A model generated the notes under the pieces. The model searched no databases and was not told the origin of the DNA. It was given only the letters and a program-made list of their open reading frames with translations. A stretch of DNA of 64,000 nt from contig NZ_AP025943.1 in NCBI RefSeq assembly GCF_026072915.1, forward strand, positions 1,922,001 to 1,986,000, in the 5' to 3' direction. This document shows positions 25,490 to 34,797 of this stretch, in pieces (position 1 is the stretch's first letter; each line of letters starts with the position of its first letter). Made by a program: the position numbers and the translations under genes. The DNA is from Akkermansia biwaensis. Its GTDB lineage: Bacteria; Verrucomicrobiota; Verrucomicrobiia; Verrucomicrobiales; Akkermansiaceae.

Positions 25490-27216
25490 GGGCGCCGGAG
25501 GGTGTTGGGGGTTGACGGTATCCAGGAGGCCATCAGGGCCAGTCCGGCCAGGGCCAGCCACAGTGGGGCAAGAGGGTCGGGCGCGAGATGCCGCCGCGTT
25601 TCCTGTTTCAGGTCCTGTAGTCCGCTGTCAAAAGTGGAGCAGTGGGAGAAGTCGCCCATGCGGGCGTCGGAGAACCAGACGGCTCCGTGGAAGAGGGGAG
25701 TCGTTTCTGCAGGCGTCCCGGTAATGTCGATGAAGCCGGGTTCTTCCGGCAGGCGCCCGGAGAAGGACGCTTCTTTCCGCTCCCCGTCCGGCGCCGTGTG
25801 GATGATCCGGGAGCCTCCGGGGAGACGGAGGCGCGTTCCTCCGGGAAGGTTGCCCGTGGTGACGCCGGGCACGCGGGCCTGGACGGCTTCCATGAAACGG
25901 CGCACCATCAGCACGGTGGCCGGCAGACGGTCCGCGTTGGAGTCTTCCCATGACCAGTTGAGGAAGAGAGCGCCTTCTTCCAGCCACGCCAGCGGGGTAT
26001 TTTCCCGCCAGAGCAGCATCGTAGCGTTTTCCCCCGGAGCCATGCTTCCGGTGCCGGGCACAAGCAGCCCGCTCCAGTTCAGGCCGTCCGTCAGGGGATG
26101 CCGTTCCGCCGTCACAGTACGTATTCCTGAGGATTTTTCCGCCAGGCGCCCCAGAATGATGGCCGCGCCGTGAGGCCGGTGGGCGTCTGCCTTGTCTTCA
26201 ACAAGGATGCGGAGCGCGGCCGTGGAGTCCGTGGAAGGGCTGGAGGAGAAGCCGGGTAGGCCGGAGTAGATTTTCCGGAAAACATCGGCCGTTTTTTCCG
26301 GAACCTGCATTTCCACGGCGACCGGTTTGGGGGTGGGGCGTACCAGAGGCAGAACGTCGTCCAGCGGGAAGGCATCGGGCGCAAGACGGAGCACGGCCGT
26401 GCCGCAGCCGGGCGGCAGGGTATATTCAAATTCCGCGACGGCGCCGGGATGGAGCGTCAGTGATTGTTCCTGAGCCACATCTCCCGCGCGGATGGAGACG
26501 CTTTTCTGGACAGGGGCGGCAGAGTTGTTTTTTACGGCGATTCTCCAGCGCGGCTCTCCCGGCCCTTCCATACGTGTGATGCCCGCAAATCCGGCGTTGT
26601 CAAGCGGCTTGCCCACGCCGCGGGCCGGCTGGCCGGCAGGGACCCGTTCCGGGGTGCAGGTGACCAGGCGTGTGAGCCCGCCGGCTCCGGCCATGGAGGC
26701 CGCCGTACGCAGGGATTCGGAGAGGTCGTGGGTGGCGGCGTCCGGCATCCACCGGGAAAGGGACTGGAGGGCGGCGTTCCTGTTGTTTCCGCGGTAGAAG
26801 GGCAGGCGCGCCGGGCGGCTTCCCATCAGAACCCAGGTGGTGGGGATGCCCTGTTTTCCGATGTTTTCCATGTCTTCGGCCACGGCCTGAACGGCTTCTT
26901 CACGGAAAGGGTACATGTTGGCGGAGTCATCCATGATGAAGACGACCGTCTGCTCCGCGTCCTGCCGGACCCAGCACGGCGCGGCAAGCACCCATGCCAG
27001 CAGCAGAACCGCGAGCAGTTGAAGCCACAGGGCGCGGGAGGAGCGCAGCCTGTCCCAGTTCCTTCCCGTGGCTGCCTCCGGGGCCAGGGATTCCAGCAGA
27101 AACATGGTGGCCGTAAGGCGTACCCGCGTTCTGTGCTGAAGGAAGTGGATGGCAAGGATGAGGGGTATTCCCAGGAGCGCCCACAGGCCGGCCGTGTTGG
27201 TGAGATGAGGGAGCAT
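25486..27216 (-). CDS. BatA-like membrane protein with degenerate VWA domain
   Basis: 576 residues. The N-terminus is the BatA module: a helix at 8-24 (GLWALLGIPLILAIHFL), the segment RTRVRLTATMFLLESL and a second helix near 62-80. A VWA-like domain follows with FIMDDSANM, in which the MIDAS pattern DxSxS is imperfect. The rest is extracytoplasmic beta sequence with a C-terminal helix (LWLALAGLALMASWI). It lies between DUF58 (27 nt upstream) and the double-VWA gene (4-nt overlap). Bat proteins were linked to aerotolerance in Bacteroides; here only membrane scaffold function can be inferred. Confidence 0.88.
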   Translation of the reverse strand: MLPHLTNTAGLWALLGIPLILAIHFLQHRTRVRLTATMFLLESLAPEAATGRNWDRLRSSRALWLQLLAVLLLAWVLAAPCWVRQDAEQTVVFIMDDSANMYPFREEAVQAVAEDMENIGKQGIPTTWVLMGSRPARLPFYRGNNRNAALQSLSRWMPDAATHDLSESLRTAASMAGAGGLTRLVTCTPERVPAGQPARGVGKPLDNAGFAGITRMEGPGEPRWRIAVKNNSAAPVQKSVSIRAGDVAQEQSLTLHPGAVAEFEYTLPPGCGTAVLRLAPDAFPLDDVLPLVRPTPKPVAVEMQVPEKTADVFRKIYSGLPGFSSSPSTDSTAALRILVEDKADAHRPHGAAIILGRLAEKSSGIRTVTAERHPLTDGLNWSGLLVPGTGSMAPGENATMLLWRENTPLAWLEEGALFLNWSWEDSNADRLPATVLMVRRFMEAVQARVPGVTTGNLPGGTRLRLPGGSRIIHTAPDGERKEASFSGRLPEEPGFIDITGTPAETTPLFHGAVWFSDARMGDFSHCSTFDSGLQDLKQETRRHLAPDPLAPLWLALAGLALMASWIPSTPNTLRRP

Positions 27217-27243
27217 GGGGAGAAAGAAGGCGGATGTTGATAA

Positions 27244-28122
27244 TCAGGCGAGTTCCACGGCCCCGCCGCTGAAAGCTTCCGCCGCCAGGGCTTTCGTCAG
27301 AGGCAGGTTGCAGGGAATGCGGGAGAAGAGGGCCTGGTGCCGCCGGCAGGCCGCGGCCCATAGTTCAAAGTGGACGGCATAGGCACGGACATAACGCCTG
27401 GACAGGCCGGAGGATAGGTACTGGTTGCGGGTGGCGCCGGATTCACAATTCTTCAGGCGGACGTTGCCGGTTTCAGGGAGTGTAGCTTCTTCCGGCAGAG
27501 TGGGGGCCAGGATCAGGGACAGGCCGCCCCGGGAGGTCATCGGAGCCAGCAGGGCGGAGGGTTCCCCCGGATAGAGAAGGTCGGAGATGAATATTTTCAG
27601 GCCGTTGGCGCGCCAGAAGGCGGGAACGGGCATGGTTTCATCCGCGGGCAGCTCCGGCAGTCCGGCGCGCCAGCGGCCCGAGTGGACGTCTTCCATTTCC
27701 AGCGGAATGCCGTGTCGTCCCTTGACGGCGTGCATCCGCACCTGCGCGCCCGCCTGCAGGGAGGAAAGCATGCAGAATTGCAGCAGGGCCTCCGTTGCCG
27801 CGGCCCGTTCTTCGCAAAGAAACATGGATTCGGAAACATCCACGGCAATGTCCACCAGGGGGGACAGTTCCGCCTGGTAAACCTTCATGGTGAGCTGGCC
27901 GGTCCGGGCGTAGGCCGCCCAGTGGATGCCGCGCGGATCGTCGCCCCACTGGTAGGCGCGGTGGTCCTGAAAGTCTATGGAGTTGCCGGTTTCCCGTCCC
28001 GTCCAGCCGCCCTGCACCCCTTTCCACGCCTGGCGGGAAAAAGGCAGGCGGAAGCGCCGGGCCGCCTGCTCGGCTTCCTGCCGGATGCCTGTGGAGGAAG
28101 GAGATGCGTTTTCCATGAACAT
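27244..28122 (-). CDS. DUF58 protein of the MoxR cluster
   Basis: 292 residues. It carries the DUF58 signature: DFQDHRAYQWGDDPRGIHW followed by AARTG-like AYARTGQL and KVYQAEL. A VWA-like remainder (VDIAVDVSESMFL) has an incomplete MIDAS. DUF58 proteins pair almost universally with MoxR AAA ATPases. It is soluble here, without the N-terminal helices found in some family members. Spacing is 44 nt after the permease and 27 nt before the BatA-like gene, consistent with one transcript. Confidence 0.92.
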   Translation of the reverse strand: MFMENASPSSTGIRQEAEQAARRFRLPFSRQAWKGVQGGWTGRETGNSIDFQDHRAYQWGDDPRGIHWAAYARTGQLTMKVYQAELSPLVDIAVDVSESMFLCEERAAATEALLQFCMLSSLQAGAQVRMHAVKGRHGIPLEMEDVHSGRWRAGLPELPADETMPVPAFWRANGLKIFISDLLYPGEPSALLAPMTSRGGLSLILAPTLPEEATLPETGNVRLKNCESGATRNQYLSSGLSRRYVRAYAVHFELWAAACRRHQALFSRIPCNLPLTKALAAEAFSGGAVELA

Positions 28123-28166
28123 GGCGGGGAAAAATTTCGGCGTGGTCGCGGCTCAGGCGGCTTTTG

Positions 28167-29654
28167 TCAGGGCTGTTCCGCTCCGTCTTCCTGTTTTTCT
28201 CCGCCCTGGCGGGAATTCAAGGATTTTTTCAGGGTGGCAAACCATTCTCCGTTGCTCAGTCCCATCATCAGGAAAGCCGCCATCACTTCCAGCAGGGCAA
28301 AGAAGATGAAGAAGCCGGAAGTGTCGAATGTGGCTATTTCCTCCTTGCTGAGGAGGGCGAAGAAGGTGCTGCCGGGCAGGAGGGGCAGATAACCTTCCAT
28401 GGATATCAGAAGAACCAGGAAGAAGGAGGAAATGCTCCAGAAAAGGATATAGACGAGCAGGGTATTGTTTTTCAGCCTTTTCCAGGCCGGTTTCAACACA
28501 AGGGCCGGCATGACGACGGCATACCACCCGAAGATGGTCAGGCAGATCATGAACAGAATGGACTGGATTCCGTTTCCAGAGCTTGTGGAATGTTCCATGA
28601 GATGGAAGAGATAGCCGGAAATGCCAATGAGAAAAGCTGTCAGGATGGAGAAGAAGAAGCCTCCGGGCATCCCCGGCAGGAAGAACAGGCGCTGGAACCA
28701 TCCCGTCTGCTTTTCATTCGTCTGCTGCACATGGATGGGGAGCAGGGTGGAAGGAGTCGTCAGTTCGATGACGATCAGGAAGATGCTGTAGAACCACAGG
28801 AAAATGAGGTGGACGGTAACGAGGGATTTCACCACGGAAGGAGAGTCCAGGATGAAGAGCATGAATACGATGGTGGAAATATAGACGGGCAGGAGCGCCT
28901 TGCGCAGGGGGGCGAAGGTGTTTTCCGCAATGGGAGCGAACCAGCGCTGGGCCAGGATGAGCAGGGTGCGGATGACCAGGAATACGTCCGTCAGGATGAC
29001 GGCTGTCCGCAGCAGCCCCATTCCGAATCCGTCCTTGAACAGATTGATTTCCAGGCCGGAGCTGAACAGGGAGAGGCTCGTGCTGCAAATGAGGAACAGC
29101 GCGCCCATGGTGGCCAGGCGCAGGAGCAGCGGCAGTGCGGACGCCCACAGGCAGAAGGCCGTCAGAATGCCGCAGGCCAGATAGATGAAGGAGATGGCCG
29201 TCAGGTCCTGCACCAGGTTGATTTGTCCGTAATAGTACCTGATGAAGGCGAAGGGCAGGCAGATGAACATGATGAGCAGGGCCTGCGCCATGAAGGAGGC
29301 CCACTTGCCCATGATGATGCGTCCCGAGGTCTGCCTGGTAAGGAGCAGGAGTTCGCTGTTGCGGGATTCCAGCTCCTCCCTGATGGAGAAGAGTGCCCGG
29401 AAGGGAATGGCTCCCGCTACGGCGAATATCAGGAAGGTCCAGAAGATGCTGTTGCAGACGCCCGAACTGACAAGGGTCCCGCTGCCAGTGGGGTCCGGAA
29501 TAAAGCTGAACAGGAAGAACAGGGCCAGCGCTGCCGGGAACAGGCTGAGGAGCAGAATGAAGGAAAGCGTGCGCAGTCCCTGCCGCAATTCCTTGACCAG
29601 GGCGGAGGGAAACCATGACGGAAAGTCCGGGGAGGGGGTGGTGGGCGTGCTCAT
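28167..29654 (-). CDS. ABC-2-type permease of the MoxR cluster
   Basis: 495 residues with about twelve hydrophobic helices. The first half resembles an ABC-2 permease (a helix, a large loop, then RNSELLLLTRQTSGRIIMGKW, a typical coupling-helix region). The start overlaps the stop of the ABC ATPase gene by 4 nt, so the two form one transporter. It has two similar halves, which suggests a fused pair of permease domains. Substrate unknown. Its place inside a MoxR/DUF58 operon suggests export of, or membrane assembly with, the VWA proteins; that is inference. Confidence 0.85.
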   Translation of the reverse strand: MSTPTTPSPDFPSWFPSALVKELRQGLRTLSFILLLSLFPAALALFFLFSFIPDPTGSGTLVSSGVCNSIFWTFLIFAVAGAIPFRALFSIREELESRNSELLLLTRQTSGRIIMGKWASFMAQALLIMFICLPFAFIRYYYGQINLVQDLTAISFIYLACGILTAFCLWASALPLLLRLATMGALFLICSTSLSLFSSGLEINLFKDGFGMGLLRTAVILTDVFLVIRTLLILAQRWFAPIAENTFAPLRKALLPVYISTIVFMLFILDSPSVVKSLVTVHLIFLWFYSIFLIVIELTTPSTLLPIHVQQTNEKQTGWFQRLFFLPGMPGGFFFSILTAFLIGISGYLFHLMEHSTSSGNGIQSILFMICLTIFGWYAVVMPALVLKPAWKRLKNNTLLVYILFWSISSFFLVLLISMEGYLPLLPGSTFFALLSKEEIATFDTSGFFIFFALLEVMAAFLMMGLSNGEWFATLKKSLNSRQGGEKQEDGAEQP

Positions 29655-30649
29655 GAGGCGGATGAGGAGGGGGAGACGGTTTGTCCGGACGCGGAGGCCG
29701 GCTTTTTATCTTTGTGAAGCAGGATATCGACGAAGGCTTCTTCCAGCCGGCGTTCGCTGCGGTGGAACTCGATGACGGGCAGGTCTGCGGAGAGCTGCCT
29801 GAGTTCCCTGGCGACCAGCTCCGGTTCACAGGAAGAGAAGGTGGCCGTAACGCCGTTTTCCTGCACGGAACGCACTTTCCAGCCGGGATGAATGGCCATC
29901 CATTCTTCCAGAAGATCGGTGTTTTCTCCGGCGATTTTCACTTCAAAGGGCCAGCCGGTTTCCTCCTGGCGGTGCAGCAGGGAGCTTTTGTCGCCGTCAT
30001 GGACGATGGAACCTCCATCCATGAAAATCAGGGAATCGCACATTTCCCCCAGTTCGGAGAGAATGTGGGAGCTGATGAGCAGGGTTTTCCCCCTGGCCTT
30101 GAGCAGATGCACCAGGTTCTTGAATTCCATGCGCGCCTTGGGGTCCAGACCGGCGGCGGGTTCGTCCAGAATGAGGAGCTCGGGATCGCTGATCAGGGCG
30201 CGCGCCAGGCACAGGCGCTGGGTCTGCCCCTTGGAAAGCTTGTTGATGAGCCGCGTTTGCAGCTCTCCCAGCTCCGTGAAGTCCAGCACTTCGTTCACGG
30301 CGGAGAGCAGGCGGCTGCCCGGAATATCGTATGCCCTGGCGAAGAAATCCAGATATTCCCGGACGCTGGTGTTTTTGTAGGGGTGGAAGTAGTCCGGCAT
30401 CCAGCCGATCAGGGGGCGCACCTCATGGGGATGGTCCACGGTGTTGATGCCGTTGATCAGGATGCTTCCGGAGTCGGCGAGTTCCAGCGTGGCGAGCATG
30501 CGCATGGTGGTCGTCTTTCCGGCTCCGTTGGCGCCGATCAGGCCGACCACCTGTCCTTTCCCGATTTGGAAGGAGACGCCGCTGACGGCTTTAACCTGGT
30601 CAAAGGATTTGGACAGTCCGGAAACTTCAAGCAAAATGGGCTCTGTCAT
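29651..30649 (-). CDS. ABC transporter ATP-binding protein of the MoxR cluster
   Basis: 332 residues from MTEPILLEV at 30649; the start overlaps the upstream stop by 4 nt, and the longer frame with a basic Pro/Arg leader is rejected. Walker A GANGAGKTT at 39-47, signature LSKGQTQR at 138-145, Walker B LLILDEP at 158-164, D-loop AGLDP and switch His in ISSH. It has the general form of the ABC-2 drug/gliding-type ATPases, with a C-terminal ~90-residue accessory domain. Partner of the permease immediately downstream. Confidence 0.93.
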   Translation of the reverse strand: MTEPILLEVSGLSKSFDQVKAVSGVSFQIGKGQVVGLIGANGAGKTTTMRMLATLELADSGSILINGINTVDHPHEVRPLIGWMPDYFHPYKNTSVREYLDFFARAYDIPGSRLLSAVNEVLDFTELGELQTRLINKLSKGQTQRLCLARALISDPELLILDEPAAGLDPKARMEFKNLVHLLKARGKTLLISSHILSELGEMCDSLIFMDGGSIVHDGDKSSLLHRQEETGWPFEVKIAGENTDLLEEWMAIHPGWKVRSVQENGVTATFSSCEPELVARELRQLSADLPVIEFHRSERRLEEAFVDILLHKDKKPASASGQTVSPSSSAS

Positions 30650-32280
30650 GGCTGTTGGGGGAGGGGCTGGTTTCCGGCGGCGGGGCCGGAGACGGTGATG
30701 CGGGTGTTTTCCCACTTGATGGAGTCCAGGGTGGGAATGGGGCCCAATTCTCCTTCCGCGGATATCATTTCCGCGTGAAAATGGCCCGGAGGCGGTGTTT
30801 CAGAAGGTATTTTTTCACTCCGGACGGCTGTCTTCCTTTCTCCGGGAGGCAGGTTGGGAATGCGCCAATACGTTCCGGAGGCGTCGCGGTAAATGAGGTT
30901 GGACAGAGCGCCCGGGAAGGTGCTCTGCAAGACCGGCGCTCCGTCCGGCTGCGGCATGGGAATAACGGTAACGGACGCCCTGGTGGTGATGGGGCGCACC
31001 AGTTTGTGCTCAAGGGTGGACCGGCTGGTGAACCAGCCGCCGCTGCACAAGTTCCCCTCCCGCAAGTAGTTTTCCAGTTTCTCCCGGACGTATCCGTCTT
31101 CATGGAAGGTTTGGAATTTTTCCTCTTCCAGCCGGCAGCCCTGGAGGTGGACGTCTTCCGGGAGCGTGAATTCGTTGTTCGTCAGAATAAGGGTTTGGCA
31201 GACCTGGCTCTGGGTGATCAGTCCCGTATGGTCCTGCGGATTGACCAGGATGTGCACGGCACGGCTGCCGCGCCCCCCCGTGCCGTCCCCGATCAGGATG
31301 ACGGCCGCCAAAAGAATGGAAACACCCAGGGAAATGGCGGGAATCAGGATGAACAGGCGCTGCCGTTTGCCGACGGGCGCCCACCGCAGCAGGCAGACCG
31401 GACCCACCAATACGGCAAAGGCCACTAGGATGAGGCCGAGCAGGAAAGACGGCGTGGTGAAAAAGTAGGGAGAGGCGTCCGGCACCTTCGGATGAAGGCG
31501 CGTCTGGTAATATCCGTCAACCTTTACGGGAAAAATATCCTTGGTTTCAGTTTTCAGCTTGAGGAGTGCCGCTTCCTTTTCCTTGTCTGTCAGGCCTTCC
31601 AGGGAAGGGACGTGAAGAATAAGACCGCGGCCCAGAGGGACGGCGGTGATGTTCCTCCCCCGGTCCCCGATGAGCCAGAGGCTTCCTCCCCCCAGCACCC
31701 ACTGGCGGAGGGCTTTCCTGTGGGGCTCGTCCAGGTAAGACTCGTATAGCTTTTCAGGAATGATGATGCAGTTCTGGGCTGCATACATGCGGTAGTCCGC
31801 CGGCCAGTCCATCAGGTCAAAGGTATTCACCTGCGCGTTGAAGGGACTGTCGGACAACATATTCCATTCGGACGGCGTTTTTTCCTGAAGAACGGCGAAG
31901 AAGGGCGCGTCTTCACTGGCGGCGAACAGGCTGATGGATTCATCCGCGGAATTCCGGTATAAGAGCTGGCTGTCCGTCATGGACGGATAGATGACGGCCT
32001 GCCGCGTTTGTCCCGGAGGAACGGAGAAGGAATACCTCTGCCTGCTGTTGTCATTCCATAAAGTCTGGAATTCAAGGGTATGGGTATCTTTCCCGTTCGG
32101 GACGTTTTCTATCAGGACGCGGGCCGGGGAGATGGAATTGCGCGGGAATTTGTCGCAGGGGGAGCTTACTTCAATTCGGGGGGCTTTTTCCGCGCTTCCC
32201 GCAGGGACCGCAAGGGCGGACGGCGGAAGCAGAAGAAAGGCGAAGAGCAGTCCACGGCGTTTCAGCAACTGGCGGAACAT
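30646..32280 (-). CDS. Secreted/membrane protein of the MoxR cluster
   Basis: 544 residues from MFRQLLKRRG at 32280, which gives a signal peptide ending near ALAVPAGSAEK. It has an extracytoplasmic beta-rich domain (~60-255) with a GATase-like stretch (ALRQWVLGGGSLWLIGD). Two helices follow near 275-297 (SFLLGLILVAFAVLVGPVCLL) and 305-328, then a C-terminal domain of ~200 residues. No family name is certain; it resembles the accessory membrane proteins found next to ABC-2 systems in Verrucomicrobia and Bacteroidetes. It lies 19 nt after moxR and overlaps the ATPase gene by 4 nt. Confidence 0.82.
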   Translation of the reverse strand: MFRQLLKRRGLLFAFLLLPPSALAVPAGSAEKAPRIEVSSPCDKFPRNSISPARVLIENVPNGKDTHTLEFQTLWNDNSRQRYSFSVPPGQTRQAVIYPSMTDSQLLYRNSADESISLFAASEDAPFFAVLQEKTPSEWNMLSDSPFNAQVNTFDLMDWPADYRMYAAQNCIIIPEKLYESYLDEPHRKALRQWVLGGGSLWLIGDRGRNITAVPLGRGLILHVPSLEGLTDKEKEAALLKLKTETKDIFPVKVDGYYQTRLHPKVPDASPYFFTTPSFLLGLILVAFAVLVGPVCLLRWAPVGKRQRLFILIPAISLGVSILLAAVILIGDGTGGRGSRAVHILVNPQDHTGLITQSQVCQTLILTNNEFTLPEDVHLQGCRLEEEKFQTFHEDGYVREKLENYLREGNLCSGGWFTSRSTLEHKLVRPITTRASVTVIPMPQPDGAPVLQSTFPGALSNLIYRDASGTYWRIPNLPPGERKTAVRSEKIPSETPPPGHFHAEMISAEGELGPIPTLDSIKWENTRITVSGPAAGNQPLPQQP

Positions 32281-32299
32281 GGTTGAACAGGGGGTGGGA

Positions 32300-33325
32300 T
32301 TAATGGATTTTAGCTGCGGCAAGGGAGTGTGGCAGGGGCTTGTCCTGGGCTGGAATTTCTGTCAGGAGCCGTTCCACGACGTCTCCGGGAGTCGCTCCTT
32401 CCAGCTTCGCCATGTGGTCCAGCAGGATGCGGTGTTCCAGCACGGGACGGATGACGGCCTGCACGTCTTCAAAGGAGCAGAAGGGGCGTCCCTGGCGCAG
32501 GGCGCGCGCCTTGGCGGCGGCGGCCAGTCCCAGGGCGGCGCGGGGGCTGGCCCCGTATTTGACACCGCGGGCCGCTTCCGATTCGCCGGGATGGGTGGCG
32601 TTGACGAGCCTCCCGATGTATCCGGCCACGGCATCCGGGATGGCGATCCGCCGGGCAAGTCCCATCAGGCGGAGAAGCTCCTCCGCGTCCAGCACGCGGG
32701 GAACGGCGGGTTCCACGCCCATTTCACGGTTGAGGACGATGCGGGTCAGCACCTCCGCGGGATTTCTGCCTACGTTGATCTTGAACAGGAAGCGGTCAAG
32801 CTGGGCTTCCGGCAGGGGGTAGGTGCCTTCCAGTTCAATGGGGTTCTGGGTAGCCAGCACGAAGAAGGGCTCCGGAAGAGAATGGGACTGGCCCATGACG
32901 GTGACCTTCCTTTCCTGCATGGCTTCCAGCAGGGCGGACTGGGTTTTGGGGGAGGCCCGGTTGATTTCGTCCGCCAGCATGATGTTGGCGAATACGGGGC
33001 CTTCCTGGAAGACGAAGGATTTTCTCCCGTCCGTCTCCTGCAGGACGGGGGTGCCCGTGATGTCTCCGGGCAGCAGGTCCGGAGTGAACTGCACACGCCT
33101 TGCCGTAATGTCCAGCGCCTTGGAAAGCCCCTTGACCAGTTCCGTTTTGCCCAGTCCGGGCAGGCCCTCCAGCAGGATATGGCCGCGGGCCAGCACGCCG
33201 GTGAGGATAAGTTCAATGAGATCTTCCTTGCCGAACAGAACCTGGTTCATGGCGGAGGCCAGGGCGTCAAGCTTCTGCACGGCAGTGCGGAGCTCTTCCG
33301 GGGAGAGAGAGAAGTGGGTATTCAT
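32300..33325 (-). CDS. MoxR-family AAA+ ATPase
   Basis: 341 residues. Walker A GLPGLGKT at 54-61, Walker B MLADEINRA near 116-124, the MoxR hallmark RASPKTQSALLEAMQE, and sensor LATQNPIE followed by GTYPLPEAQLDRF. The C-terminal lid ends in RALRQGRPFCSFEDVQAV. MoxR ATPases act as chaperones for VWA-containing partners and metal-centre assembly. It is the first gene of the minus-strand operon. The 260 bp upstream separate it from a divergent DUF418 gene and should contain both promoters; no convincing -35/-10 pair stood out. Confidence 0.95.
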   Translation of the reverse strand: MNTHFSLSPEELRTAVQKLDALASAMNQVLFGKEDLIELILTGVLARGHILLEGLPGLGKTELVKGLSKALDITARRVQFTPDLLPGDITGTPVLQETDGRKSFVFQEGPVFANIMLADEINRASPKTQSALLEAMQERKVTVMGQSHSLPEPFFVLATQNPIELEGTYPLPEAQLDRFLFKINVGRNPAEVLTRIVLNREMGVEPAVPRVLDAEELLRLMGLARRIAIPDAVAGYIGRLVNATHPGESEAARGVKYGASPRAALGLAAAAKARALRQGRPFCSFEDVQAVIRPVLEHRILLDHMAKLEGATPGDVVERLLTEIPAQDKPLPHSLAAAKIH

Positions 33326-33585
33326 GGGGAACTGCCGGATGGCCCCGGCTTCTTGAAAGAAAGGCAGGGGGAATTGTTAGAGTTCTGGATAATTTTATGC
33401 CATTCCCCCCGGCGTTCTGCAAGCAGAAAGAGGGCGGGACCTTTTAATTTTCAGGAATATGGTGGAAGGGCCCCGTTCCGGTCGTGGTAGTTTTCCGGCA
33501 GTGAAGGAAGGAAATTTTTCCAAAAACATGCCTCTCCGGCATTTTTGGCTGTAAATGGCTCCGCCATCATGTATACACGGTCTCT

Positions 33586-34770
33586 GTGGAATTTTTGCCC
33601 TCTCCGGACAGCAAACGTATTTATGTGGTGGACGCCTTGCGCGGCTTTGCCGTGATGGCGATCATGCTGCTGCATTTTTTGGAGCATTTCATTTATAATT
33701 CCTATCCCGTGGCCTCTTCTGTGGCGATGGAGGCAGCCAACCAGGAGTTCAAGGAAGCTTTTTTCTTCCTGTTCGCCGGGAAGTCCTATACCATTTTCGC
33801 CCTGTTGTTCGGGTTCACCTTTGCCATCCAGTACCGCAACCAGGCCCGGGAGGGCCGGGACTTTGCGGGCAGGTTTGTCTGGCGCATGTGCCTGCTGGCC
33901 GTGTTCGCCTGCATGAATGCGGTGTTTTTTCCGGGAGGCGACGTGCTGTTGACTTTCTCCATCGCAGGGCTTCTGCTGGTGCCGTGCCGCCGTTTGAAAA
34001 CCTCCACGCTGGTCATATTATCCCTGATTTTCCTGGCACAGCCCCTGGAGTGGGCTTATGTGGCGGCGCAGTGGGTGAGTCCCGGCTGGGCGCCGCCCTC
34101 CCTGTCCGTCGCGGAATCGTACGCTTCCCTGAAAACGGCCGTGGATACGGGCAATTTCTGGCTGATGGCCTGGGAGAATCTGACGGTGGGGCAGTGGGCC
34201 AGTCTGGCCTGGGGTATTGAGGCCGGGCGCCTGATGCAGGCGCCGGGGCTGTTTTTACTGGGTTTCGTGCTGGGGCGGCAGGAATTCTTTTTGCAGAATG
34301 ACCGGAACGCCGTGTTCTGGACCCGCGCCATTCTTCTTTCCCTGGCGGGGACCGTGACGTTTTATGTGGTGATGGACCTTCCGGGCTTGTCTGGCCCCCT
34401 GCACACTATCTTTACCATGTGGCACAACGTCTGCTTTACCGGCGTATGGGTGGCAGCCTTCGTTCTGCTGTACCGGCTGGAATATTTCAGGAAAGTAACG
34501 GTTCCCTTGCTGACTTACGGGCGCATGAGCCTGACCAACTACGTTTCCCAGTCCATGATCGGTTCCCTGATCTTTTTCCCATATGCTCTGGGACTGGCTC
34601 CCTATTGCGGGTATCTGGCCAGTTTTGCAATCGGTTGCGTCGCCATGGTCGGGCAGATATGGTTCTGCCGCTGGTGGCTGGAACGCCACCGCTATGGAGT
34701 GCTGGAAGGGCTGTGGCACCGGGCGACCTGGATGCACGCCGGAAAGGCGTCCGCGCCGGAAGCCCGGTAG
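33586..34770 (+). CDS. DUF418-family membrane protein
   Basis: 394 residues with a GTG start. Signature parts are RIYVVDALRGFAVMAIMLLH at the N-terminus, FALLFGFTFAIQ, and a C-terminal DUF418 block (TYGRMSLTNYVSQSMIGSLIFF, RYGVLEGLWHRAT). About ten helices. The family is widespread (YeiB-like) and its function is not settled; it resembles acyltransferase-3 membrane proteins. Single-gene unit, ending 27 nt before the stop of the convergent PEBP gene. Confidence 0.92.
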   Translation: MEFLPSPDSKRIYVVDALRGFAVMAIMLLHFLEHFIYNSYPVASSVAMEAANQEFKEAFFFLFAGKSYTIFALLFGFTFAIQYRNQAREGRDFAGRFVWRMCLLAVFACMNAVFFPGGDVLLTFSIAGLLLVPCRRLKTSTLVILSLIFLAQPLEWAYVAAQWVSPGWAPPSLSVAESYASLKTAVDTGNFWLMAWENLTVGQWASLAWGIEAGRLMQAPGLFLLGFVLGRQEFFLQNDRNAVFWTRAILLSLAGTVTFYVVMDLPGLSGPLHTIFTMWHNVCFTGVWVAAFVLLYRLEYFRKVTVPLLTYGRMSLTNYVSQSMIGSLIFFPYALGLAPYCGYLASFAIGCVAMVGQIWFCRWWLERHRYGVLEGLWHRATWMHAGKASAPEAR

Positions 34771-34797
34771 AGGCGGGGATTTTCTCCGGTGCGGTCT

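Noticed and set aside
22940-26173. Long plus-strand frames across the double-VWA and BatA-like genes (23297-24280, 24416-26173)
   Set aside because: Antisense to genes with intact MIDAS motifs; the proteins are low-complexity Gly/Arg/His sequences.
28164-29618. 484-codon plus-strand frame over the ABC permease
   Set aside because: Gln/Glu/Gly-rich antisense shadow of a hydrophobic membrane protein.
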